Assembly (NCBI GenBank): GCA_028292185.1
Contig: JAQGMT010000207.1
Span: forward strand, 1-16,610
DNA from: Ramlibacter sp.
GTDB lineage: Bacteria > Pseudomonadota > Gammaproteobacteria > Burkholderiales > Burkholderiaceae_C
Reading direction: 5' to 3'
DNA: 16,610 nucleotides
Shown: positions 7,451 to 14,079 of the stretch, piece by piece
How positions within the stretch are numbered: the stretch's first letter is position 1
Layout of the letters: the number at the start of each line of letters is the position of its first letter
Notes under the pieces: model-generated
Databases searched by the model: none
Seen by the model: only the letters and a program-made list of their open reading frames with translations
Told to the model about the DNA's origin: nothing
Position numbers and translations under genes: made by a program

Positions 7451-8473
7451 TCAGTAGCGCGCCAGCCCGGCGGGAACCGTACGGTCGATGAACCGTGGAA
7501 CGCGCGGCGTCGGCAGTGGCACCACCGTGTCCGGGCTCGATGGCGGGCCACTGTGCGGCCCGTTGGCGGACTCCGGCTGGGCCATCGCAACCGGCCGGTG
7601 ATTGACCGCCGCACGTTTCGGGTTGGCGGTGACCGCGCCCACGAAATACAGTGCGGCGAGCGCTCGGGACAATGCCACGTCGTCCATTCCCGTTTGCCGC
7701 ATCAGGGCCGCGAAGCTCATCGGCTCGAGCGCCAGTTCGCGCATCAGCAAAAGGTGCGCATCTTTCAACATGCGTTGCGGCAGGCGCGGCGGACGGCGGA
7801 AATACAGCAAGCCCTTGCGGTAGTGAGTCGGCAGGATGTCGCGCTGCGTGCGTACCGCGTACTGCCATATGAGCTGGGACAGGCTGGTGCGCACGAATTG
7901 CGGCGGAATCGGGACCGCCTCGGCGCGGCGCCGCCAGATCGACTGCTCGAGGTCGGCGGGGCCGATGCTGGACAACACGCCGATGTCGCCCTTCATATCG
8001 ACCACGCCGATCAGGCGGCCATTGACGATGACGTCGAAAATCCCGGTGCCCAAGGCGGTCTGGTGCTCCACGATGTGCGACGCGAGGCAGAACTGCGCCG
8101 TCAGTGCGGACAGCGATGCGTCGAACTTTTCCAGCACCAGGTTGACGCTGGCCTGCGATCGGGGGTCGAAGGTGATAGCCGGGTCGAAACCGGGGCAGGA
8201 ACTCGTGTTCGAGAAGGCAACCGGCCGATCGATGTCCGGCAGGTACAACTGGAGGGAGCGCTCGGTCGGGATCTCCGCGGGCACGCGCACCGTACGGTCG
8301 GCGACCAGCTGAAGGCGGGCGCCATTGATCCACCAGGCGTCCGCTCCGGCGAGTTCGCTGGCGAGCCATTGCGTCGGCCCCGATGCACTTTGCAGCGCAT
8401 CGCCGAAGGCCCTTTGCTGGACGGCCGAAAAGCCGCCGAAGCCCAGGTGAAAGACCGGAAGTTCTATAGTCAT
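7451..8473 (-). CDS. Hypothetical protein with a winged-helix-like C-terminal segment
   Basis: I do not recognise the family of this 340-residue protein. Residues 1-225 are a mixed alpha/beta region without signal peptide or membrane helix, and contain a beta-rich VIVNGRLIGVVDMKGDIGV stretch (148-166). Residues about 235-285 read as amphipathic helices (LLLMRELALEPMSFAALMRQ, then ALSRALAALYFVGAV), which resembles a small winged-helix or DNA/protein-binding module. The last 50 residues are Pro/Ser-rich and probably disordered. The ATG at 8473 was preferred over an upstream TTG. A good promoter candidate lies between it and aroG, so it need not depend on aroG transcription. It ends 16 nt from mpl, tail to tail. 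Confidence 0.8.
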   Translation of the reverse strand: MTIELPVFHLGFGGFSAVQQRAFGDALQSASGPTQWLASELAGADAWWINGARLQLVADRTVRVPAEIPTERSLQLYLPDIDRPVAFSNTSSCPGFDPAITFDPRSQASVNLVLEKFDASLSALTAQFCLASHIVEHQTALGTGIFDVIVNGRLIGVVDMKGDIGVLSSIGPADLEQSIWRRRAEAVPIPPQFVRTSLSQLIWQYAVRTQRDILPTHYRKGLLYFRRPPRLPQRMLKDAHLLLMRELALEPMSFAALMRQTGMDDVALSRALAALYFVGAVTANPKRAAVNHRPVAMAQPESANGPHSGPPSSPDTVVPLPTPRVPRFIDRTVPAGLARY

Positions 8474-8516
8474 GCTGAGTTGCGACCCGCCCCACGGTTC
8501 GGCCAAGTCAGCAACA

Positions 8517-8545
8517 AATGTACGGTGAATGTTACCTTTTGTAAA
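8517..8545 (-). promoter_or_regulatory. Sigma-70-like promoter upstream of the 7451-8473 gene
   Basis: On the minus strand TTTACA (8540-8545, five of six matches to the -35 consensus), a 17-nt spacer and TACATT (8517-8522, four of six matches to the -10 consensus) form the best conventional promoter match I noticed in the window. Transcription would start near 8510, about 37 nt before the ATG. The spacer holds an imperfect dyad (GGTAACATTCACC) that could bind a regulator. Confidence 0.5.
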
Positions 8546-8549
8546 GACT

Positions 8550-9686
8550 TTATTGCTCAGAAAGGGCGGGGCGACGCCCCTTTACCGCATCCGCCAGCAT
8601 CTCGAGCACCTGCAGGGAGTCGTCCCAACCGAGGCACCCGTCAGTAATGCTTTTCCCGTACTCCAGGCCCTGGGCGCTGTCCTTGCCGGCGGTGAACTTC
8701 TGGGCCCCGGCCTTCAGGTGACTTTCCACCATCAGCCCGAAAATGCTGCGCGTTCCGCCAGCGATCTGCCCGGCGACGTCGCGCGCGACCTCGACCTGGC
8801 GCGCATATTCCTTGCTGCTGTTCGCGTGGCTGCAGTCCACCATGAGGGTGGGCGGCAACTTTGCCGCTTGCAGGTCCTTGCAGGCGGCGGCCACACTGGC
8901 GGCGTCGTAGTTCGGAATCTTGCCGCCTCGCAGGATCACGTGGCAGTCCTTGTTCCCGTTGGTCTGCACGATCGCCACTTGTCCGTTCTTGTGCACCGAC
9001 AGGAAGTGATGGCCCCTGGCCGCGGCCTGGATCGCATCCGTGGCGATGCGGATGTTGCCATCGGTGCCGTTCTTGAAACCGATCGGAGCCGACAGCCCCG
9101 AAGCCAGTTCGCGGTGCACCTGGCTTTCGGTGGTGCGCGCCCCGATCGCCCCCCAGGAAATCAGGTCGCCGATGTATTGCGGCGAGATGACGTCCAGGAA
9201 CTCGCTGCCGGCCGGCAGGCCCAGCCGGTTGATGTCGATCAGCAGCTGGCGGGCGATGCGCAAGCCCTCGTCGATGCGGTAGCTCTCGTCCAGATAAGGG
9301 TCGTTGATCAGCCCCTTCCAGCCGACGGTGGTGCGCGGCTTCTCGAAGTACACCCGCATCACGATCTCCAGCGTATCGCGGTACTTGGCGCGCGTTTCTT
9401 TCAGCCGGCGCGCGTAATCCAGCGCCGCGGCAGGATCGTGGATCGAGCACGGGCCGATCACCACCAGCAGCCGGTCGTCCCGGCCCGCCATGATGTTCTG
9501 GATGCTCCTGCGCGTCTCGGTGATCAGGCGCTCAACGGGCGTGCCTCGAATGGGGAAGAAGCGGATCAGGTGTTCGGGGGGCGGCAGCACGGTGATGTCC
9601 TTGATGCGCTGGTCGTCGGTCTGGCTGGTCTTGTCGGCGGGCTGCGCATGCCAGGTCTCGGCTGCCGTCGTGGCTTTCGCGTTCAT
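8550..9686 (-). CDS. aroG: 3-deoxy-7-phosphoheptulonate (DAHP) synthase, class I
   Basis: DAHP synthase condenses phosphoenolpyruvate with erythrose 4-phosphate, the first committed step of the shikimate pathway to Phe, Tyr and Trp. The 378-residue protein is of the class I AroF/G/H type, with about 30 extra N-terminal residues compared with E. coli AroG. Conserved blocks are GPCSIHD at 78-84 (metal-binding Cys80), the PEP-site GFKNGTDG at 203-210, DCSHANSSK at 284-292 (His287), VESH at 320-323 (Glu321) and KSITDGC at 345-351 (Asp349). The ATG at 9686 has a GAGGAG ribosome site 7 nt upstream; an ATG at 9716 would add ten residues but starts inside the terminator tail. It is preceded by an aromatic-rich leader ORF and an intrinsic terminator, indicating attenuation. 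Which amino acid feedback-inhibits it cannot be read here. Confidence 0.97.
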   Translation of the reverse strand: MNAKATTAAETWHAQPADKTSQTDDQRIKDITVLPPPEHLIRFFPIRGTPVERLITETRRSIQNIMAGRDDRLLVVIGPCSIHDPAAALDYARRLKETRAKYRDTLEIVMRVYFEKPRTTVGWKGLINDPYLDESYRIDEGLRIARQLLIDINRLGLPAGSEFLDVISPQYIGDLISWGAIGARTTESQVHRELASGLSAPIGFKNGTDGNIRIATDAIQAAARGHHFLSVHKNGQVAIVQTNGNKDCHVILRGGKIPNYDAASVAAACKDLQAAKLPPTLMVDCSHANSSKEYARQVEVARDVAGQIAGGTRSIFGLMVESHLKAGAQKFTAGKDSAQGLEYGKSITDGCLGWDDSLQVLEMLADAVKGRRPALSEQ

Positions 9687-9716
9687 GGTGGGCTCCTCGG
9701 ATTTCAGATCGGGCAT

Positions 9717-9744
9717 AAAAAAACCGCCGGGGGTCCGGCGGTTT
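9717..9744 (-). terminator. Intrinsic terminator (attenuator) in the aroG leader
   Basis: On the minus strand AAACCGCCGG, four bases (ACCC), then CCGGCGGTTT form a perfect 10-bp stem followed by a run of seven T in total (three in the stem base). It ends 30 nt before the aroG ATG. A strong rho-independent terminator directly in front of a biosynthetic gene on the same strand is the expected position for an attenuator. It would also end read-through from the rodA-to-hypothetical run upstream. Confidence 0.9.
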
Positions 9745-9799
9745 CTGGAAAGTTCGTTGCGTTTCGTTCAGGTACGCTCAGATCTCTCTACCGCCGGGG
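9735..9799 (-). promoter_or_regulatory. Antiterminator pairing segments of the aroG attenuator
   Basis: The 10-nt sequence CCCCGGCGGT occurs twice on the minus strand, at 9799-9790 inside the leader ORF and at 9732-9723 as the 3' arm of the terminator. The upstream copy can therefore pair (8 bp, 9790-9797 with 9735-9742) with the terminator's 5' arm and prevent terminator formation. The two folds are mutually exclusive, as in trp- and phe-type attenuators. No clear protector hairpin (1:2) is visible upstream. Confidence 0.75.
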
Positions 9800-9848
9800 C
9801 GCTGGAGAACCAAAAGTAGCCAAAGAAATACGCGCGAGTCGTATGCAT
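9768..9848 (-). CDS. Aromatic-rich leader peptide of aroG (26 aa)
   Basis: A short ORF begins MHTTRA and ends in TGA 23 nt before the terminator stem. Codons 7-14 encode YFFGYFWF, seven aromatic residues in eight, containing all three end products of the pathway that aroG starts (two Tyr, four Phe, one Trp). Stalling at these codons (9830-9807) would leave the antiterminator segment (9790-9799) free, at least for stalls at the earlier codons. An in-frame ATG at 9866 could extend the peptide by six residues. No good Shine-Dalgarno sequence is seen before either start. This agrees with classical leader peptides such as those of E. coli pheA and trpE, and regulation is inferred from this architecture. 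Confidence 0.85.
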   Translation of the reverse strand: MHTTRAYFFGYFWFSSAPAVERSERT

Positions 9849-9901
9849 GCATGCAATGTAGCACATCCATGCGGACGAGCCGCCAGCGCGCGGTGCCGCG
9901 T

Positions 9902-10462
9902 TCAGCGGGTGAGCTTCTTCCACCACTGAATGGCCCGCTGCACCTGCGGCTCCTCGAGCGCGCCGAGCTTTGATGCGTCCTCGGGCTGCTCGCTGGCCTT
10001 CCACTGTTCGTACATGTCGATGAGCAGCATGCCTTCGCCCAGCGTGCGCCAGGCGACCAGTTCGAAATCTTCCGGGGCCACCAGCAACTCGGTGCTGCGC
10101 GGGCCGCCATCGAGCAGCCACTGGCCGATGAGCACCCGGAAATTGTTCAGCGCCTGGAGATACGCCGCGTATTCATAGAGCCCGCGCCAGGGCAATCCAA
10201 GATCGACCACCAGCGTGCGGTGGCCGCGCAGCACGGTCAACATGTCGACCAGCATCGGCGCCACCGTGGTTCGCACGCGGTTCACGCGCAGCCTGGCAAT
10301 GATGGCTTCGATATGGACCGAAAGCTGGCTCATGCTTTCGGAAACGCGCCGGCTGTCGTCGTCGGCACCCGCACTGCGCAGGAAGTGGCCAAGCTCGTCG
10401 AACGAGGTAATGCTCGGCAGATTGGTCGCCGGATTGATGCGAAGGCGCGAGTCGGTGGCCAT
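9902..10462 (-). CDS. Hypothetical protein between tldD and aroG
   Basis: The family of this 186-residue soluble, probably all-helical protein is not recognised. It has no signal peptide or membrane segment. It is rich in tryptophan (W92, W115, W138, W154, W180, W181) and contains a conserved-looking DLGLPWRGLYEYAAYLQALNN stretch at 87-107, which I would use as the search seed. The ATG follows the tldD stop by 27 nt without a clear ribosome site. It is probably co-transcribed with rodA, the oxidoreductase and tldD; the aroG leader ORF starts 53 nt after its stop. No function is proposed. Confidence 0.8.
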   Translation of the reverse strand: MATDSRLRINPATNLPSITSFDELGHFLRSAGADDDSRRVSESMSQLSVHIEAIIARLRVNRVRTTVAPMLVDMLTVLRGHRTLVVDLGLPWRGLYEYAAYLQALNNFRVLIGQWLLDGGPRSTELLVAPEDFELVAWRTLGEGMLLIDMYEQWKASEQPEDASKLGALEEPQVQRAIQWWKKLTR

Positions 10463-10489
10463 GGCTGTTGACTCGCGCCTGGATTGCGC

Positions 10490-11950
10490 TCAGGCGGTGC
10501 CGCCGACCGTCAACCCGTCGATCCGCAAGGTGGGCTGACCCACGCCCACCGGCACGCTCTGGCCTTCCTTGCCACAGGTGCCCACGCCGCTGTCCAGGCT
10601 CATGTCATTGCCGATCATGGTCACCCGCGTGAGCGCGTCCGGACCATTGCCGACGATCGTCGCGCCCTTGACGGGATAAAGGATCTTGCCGTCCTCGACC
10701 CAGAAGGCCTCGCTGGCGGAGAACACGAATTTGCCCGAGGTGATGTCGACCTGGCCGCCGCCGAAATTGGTGGCGTACAGCCCCTTCTTGATGCTGGCGA
10801 CGATTTCTTCCGGGGGCTTGTCGCCCCCCAGCATGTAGGTATTGGTCATGCGCGGCATCGGAATGTGCGCGTAGCTCTCGCGCCGTCCGTTGCCGGTGGG
10901 CGCGACGCCCATCAGGCGCGCGTTCAGCGAATCCTGGATGTAGCCGCGCAGCATGCCGTCTTCGATGAGCACGTTGCGCTGGCTGGGATTGCCCTCGTCA
11001 TCGACGTTGAGCGAACCGCGCCGGTCCGAAATGGTGCCGTCATCCAGCACCGTGACGCCCTTGGCCGCGACCCGCTTGCCCACCCGGCCGGAAAATGCGC
11101 TCGAACCCTTGCGGTTGAAGTCGCCTTCCAAGCCGTGGCCGATGGCCTCGTGCAGCAGGATGCCCGGCCAGCCGGGCCCGAGCACCACCGTCATCTCGCC
11201 TGCGGGCGCGGGGCGCGAGTCGAGGTTGGTGAGAGCCGCATTCACGGCGTCATTCACGTAGATTTCGATCTGCGCGTCGTCGAAATACGCCAGGCCGAAC
11301 CGGCCGCCCCCGCCGCCGGTCCCCATCTCGCGGCGGCCGTTCTGTTCGGCGATGACGGTGATCGACAGCCGCACCAGCGGCCGGACGTCGGCAGCCAGCG
11401 TGCCGTCGGCCCGCGCGACCATGACCACGTCGTATTCGCTGGCCAAGCCGGCCATCACCTGCGCAACGCGCGGGTCCTTGGATCGGGCCAATTTTTCCGC
11501 GCGTTCCAGCAATTGCACCTTGGCAGTGGAGTCCAGCGTCGCGATGGGGTCCAGGCCGTCATACAAGGAGCGGCCACCGGCGATTTTCTTCGCGCCGACC
11601 TTCGTGCTTCCCGTGCCGGCTCCCGCGGAAATGGTGCGCACGGTGCGGGCGGCGTCGAGCAGCGAGGCCTCGGAGATGTCATCGGAATAGGCGAACGCGG
11701 TTTTCTCGCCGCTCACCGCCCGAACGCCGACACCCTGGTCGATGCTGAAACTGCCGGTCTTCACGATGCCTTCTTCCAGGCTCCAGCCTTCGCTGCGGGT
11801 GTACTGGAAATACAGGTCGGCATCGTCGACCTTGTGGGAGGTGATTTCCGCCAGGGCGCGCGACAGATGGCTTTCGTTCAGTCCGAACGGCTCGAGCAGG
11901 AGGCGCTGCGCAACAGCCAGGCGCTCGAGAGTGGGTTCACGGGAGATCAT
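10490..11950 (-). CDS. tldD: Metalloprotease subunit TldD
   Basis: TldD pairs with TldE (PmbA) to form a zinc-dependent protease that degrades unfolded peptides, processes microcin B17 and CcdA in E. coli, and acts in the cytoplasm. The protein is 486 residues (E. coli 481). The zinc motif HEAIGHGLEGD lies at 267-277 (H267, E268, H272), and a C-terminal Cys in VGTCGKEGQSVPVG (C459) is the expected third ligand. The N-terminal DADLYFQY and the RAVSGEKTAFAYSDD segment are typical of TldD. No tldE is in the window. Its start lies 9 nt after the oxidoreductase stop, suggesting coupled translation. Confidence 0.97.
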   Translation of the reverse strand: MISREPTLERLAVAQRLLLEPFGLNESHLSRALAEITSHKVDDADLYFQYTRSEGWSLEEGIVKTGSFSIDQGVGVRAVSGEKTAFAYSDDISEASLLDAARTVRTISAGAGTGSTKVGAKKIAGGRSLYDGLDPIATLDSTAKVQLLERAEKLARSKDPRVAQVMAGLASEYDVVMVARADGTLAADVRPLVRLSITVIAEQNGRREMGTGGGGGRFGLAYFDDAQIEIYVNDAVNAALTNLDSRPAPAGEMTVVLGPGWPGILLHEAIGHGLEGDFNRKGSSAFSGRVGKRVAAKGVTVLDDGTISDRRGSLNVDDEGNPSQRNVLIEDGMLRGYIQDSLNARLMGVAPTGNGRRESYAHIPMPRMTNTYMLGGDKPPEEIVASIKKGLYATNFGGGQVDITSGKFVFSASEAFWVEDGKILYPVKGATIVGNGPDALTRVTMIGNDMSLDSGVGTCGKEGQSVPVGVGQPTLRIDGLTVGGTA

Positions 11951-11959
11951 CGGCCCATT

Positions 11960-12847
11960 TTAGGCCGACGGCTGCCCGCGCGTGCGGGACAGCAACTTGA
12001 ACACCGCGGCATCGTCCAATTGCGCAAAACCCGCGGCTGCAGCCTGCGCGAACACGTCGCGCGCGGCCGCCCCCAGCGGCCCTTCGAATCCGGCCGCAAC
12101 CGCGCATTCCAGTGCCAAGCGAGTGTCCTTCTGCAGCAAGGCGATGTGAGCCCGCGGTTCGTAATCGCCCTCCAGCGCGCGCCGCATCCGATCCGAACCG
12201 ATCCAGCTTTGGCCGCTGGATTGCTCGATCACCTCCAGCGTGGCCGCCAAGCCCAATCCCAGCCGCTGCGCCAGGGCCATCGCTTCGGCAGCGCCCACCA
12301 GATTGATGCCCGCCAGCAGGTTGTTGACCAGCTTGGTAGCAGCGCCGTCGCCCGGCCGCTCGCTGATGCGGAAGATCTTGCCGCTCAAGGCTTCGATCAG
12401 TTCACGTTGCCGCTGAAATACAGGGTCGCCGCAGGCGATCATCAAACTCATGCTGCCGTCGCGCGCACGCGCCGGCCCCCCTGACATCGGTGCGTCGACG
12501 GCATCGATGCCGCGCTCGGCAAGGCGTTGTGCGAAGTTCACCGTGTCCATGGGCGCTATCGTGGGACAGAGGAGCACGGCCTGCGGCGCACCCATCACGG
12601 CGGCCGCACCGCTGCGCCCGAACAGCACCGCTTCGACCTGCGCCGCGTCCACCACGCAGACGATCAACGCACCGCAACCCGCGCTTGCCTCGGCGGGGCT
12701 GGCGCAGGCCGTGGCACCCAGGTGCTCCAGCGCCTGGACCTTGGCTGCGTCGATGTCGCACACTCGAACGGCCCAGCCCTGCTCCAGCAGGCGGGCCGCC
12801 ATGGCCGCGCCCATGTTGCCGACGCCCACGATGGCGACGCTGTTCAT
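11960..12847 (-). CDS. NAD(P)-dependent oxidoreductase, 3-hydroxyisobutyrate dehydrogenase family
   Basis: This 295-residue beta-hydroxyacid dehydrogenase oxidises or reduces a 3-hydroxy acid using NAD(P). The Rossmann dinucleotide motif GVGNMG is at 8-13, the substrate-binding DAPMSGGPARARDG at 118-131, the catalytic lysine in GAATKLVNNLLAG (K172), and the C-terminal KD pair is at 240-241. An aspartate at the end of beta-2 (D31) favours NAD over NADP. The exact substrate (3-hydroxyisobutyrate, tartronate semialdehyde, L-threonate or other) cannot be told. It lies 7 nt after rodA and 9 nt before tldD, so it is in the same transcript, although no metabolic link to those genes is evident. Confidence 0.9.
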   Translation of the reverse strand: MNSVAIVGVGNMGAAMAARLLEQGWAVRVCDIDAAKVQALEHLGATACASPAEASAGCGALIVCVVDAAQVEAVLFGRSGAAAVMGAPQAVLLCPTIAPMDTVNFAQRLAERGIDAVDAPMSGGPARARDGSMSLMIACGDPVFQRQRELIEALSGKIFRISERPGDGAATKLVNNLLAGINLVGAAEAMALAQRLGLGLAATLEVIEQSSGQSWIGSDRMRRALEGDYEPRAHIALLQKDTRLALECAVAAGFEGPLGAAARDVFAQAAAAGFAQLDDAAVFKLLSRTRGQPSA

Positions 12848-12854
12848 CGGCCGA

Positions 12855-14009
12855 TCAGGATTGCACGAGGCGTTTGGATTTGGCGATGGACATCAGGATG
12901 CCCAACCCCATGCCCAAAGTGGCCATCGCGGTGCCGCCGTAGCTGATGAACGGCAAGGGGACGCCCACCACCGGAAGAATCCCGCTCACCATCCCCATGT
13001 TGACGAAGGCATAGGTGAAAAAGATCATGGTGATCGAGCCGGCGAGCAGCCGCGAGAAGACCGTGGACGCTTCCAGCGCGATGGCCAGGCCGCGCAACAC
13101 CAGGAACACGAATCCGGCGATCAGGGTGAGGTTGCCAAGCAGCCCGAATTCCTCGGAGTACGCGGCAAAGATGAAGTCGGTGGTGCGTTCGGGGATGAAC
13201 TCCAGGTGGGTCTGGGTGCCTTGCATGAAGCCCTTGCCGAATACGCCACCCGAGCCGATGGCGATCATGCCCTGGATGATGTGAAAGCCCTTGCCGAGCG
13301 GATCGCGGCCCGGGTCGAGCAAGGTACAGATGCGCTGCTGCTGGTAATCGTGCATCAGCGGCCAGCGGACGCCATCGGCGCAAAGGCGCGACTCGAACAC
13401 CACCAACAGCACGGCGGCGGTCAGGCCGATCGCCAAGGGTGGCAGGATCAGCTTCCACGACAGTCCCGCGAAAAACATCACCGACACACCGGCCACCAGC
13501 ACCAGGATGGCAGTGCCCAGGTCCGGCTGTTTGACGATGAGCCCGATGGGCACCACCAGCAGCAGCGCGGCAAAGACGAAGTCCAGCGGCCGCAACTGCC
13601 CTTCGCGCTTCTGGAACCACCAGGCCAGCATCAGCGGCATCGCGATCTTGAGGATTTCGCTGGGCTGGATCACGACCCCCACGTTGACCCAGCGCTTCGC
13701 GCCTTTCTTGGTGACGCCGAAGACCGCCACCGCGATCAAGAGAGACACGCCGACAATATACAAGGGCACCGCGAACGTCATGAGCCGCTGCGGCGGCACC
13801 TGGGCCACCATGAACAGCAGCGTCCCCGCGATCAGCATGTTGCGGCCGTGGTCGGCAAACCGCGTTCCGTGGTCGTAGCCCGACGAATACATGGTGAGCA
13901 GGCCGGCGCACGCCAGCAGGAAGACGGCAAAGGCCAGCGGGCCGTCGAAGCCGTGCAGCATCGGCGCCAGGCGCTGCGCGTAAGAGGGTTTGTCGAACAC
14001 CGCGGACAT
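12855..14009 (-). CDS. rodA: SEDS-family peptidoglycan glycosyltransferase RodA
   Basis: RodA polymerises glycan strands from lipid II in the inner membrane as part of the elongasome with PBP2. The 384-residue protein has about ten hydrophobic helices. Conserved SEDS blocks are KRWVNVGVVIQPSE at 105-118, KQPDLGTA at 160-167, the HDYQQQRICTLLDPGRDPLG loop at 220-239, GTQTHLEFIPERTTDFIFA at 264-282 (D278 is the likely catalytic aspartate, equivalent to E. coli D262) and PFISYGGTA at 353-361. The first gene of its run, it is divergent from the hydrolase gene. No mrdA or mreBCD gene lies next to it, unlike many proteobacterial loci. Confidence 0.96.
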   Translation of the reverse strand: MSAVFDKPSYAQRLAPMLHGFDGPLAFAVFLLACAGLLTMYSSGYDHGTRFADHGRNMLIAGTLLFMVAQVPPQRLMTFAVPLYIVGVSLLIAVAVFGVTKKGAKRWVNVGVVIQPSEILKIAMPLMLAWWFQKREGQLRPLDFVFAALLLVVPIGLIVKQPDLGTAILVLVAGVSVMFFAGLSWKLILPPLAIGLTAAVLLVVFESRLCADGVRWPLMHDYQQQRICTLLDPGRDPLGKGFHIIQGMIAIGSGGVFGKGFMQGTQTHLEFIPERTTDFIFAAYSEEFGLLGNLTLIAGFVFLVLRGLAIALEASTVFSRLLAGSITMIFFTYAFVNMGMVSGILPVVGVPLPFISYGGTAMATLGMGLGILMSIAKSKRLVQS

Positions 14010-14017
14010 GAGCGCAA

Positions 14018-14023
14018 ATTATC
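14018..14023 (-). promoter_or_regulatory. Candidate -10 element for the rodA run
   Basis: On the minus strand GATAAT (five of six matches to the -10 consensus) lies 8 nt before the rodA ATG, in the 70-nt divergent gap. No good -35 is seen; TTGTGG, 19 nt further upstream, is the best available. A start site here would make the mRNA leaderless or nearly so, and there is no Shine-Dalgarno sequence before the ATG. The same arrangement is seen at mpl. Confidence 0.3.
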
Positions 14024-14079
14024 GGGTACTGCAGAGCCTGGACCACAAAGTTACAAGCGCAGCCATGGGAATATTCGGC

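Noticed and set aside
8561..8583. Hairpin (AAAGGG...CCCTTT, or GGGGC/GCCCC) at the 3' end of aroG as a terminator
   Set aside because: It lies within the coding sequence before the stop codon, has two competing folds and no T-tract. A promoter for the next gene is better supported in that gap.
9717..9744. The hairpin before aroG as a plain terminator of the upstream operon only
   Set aside because: The aromatic leader ORF and the repeated antiterminator sequence upstream make attenuation the better explanation, although it may also end upstream transcripts.
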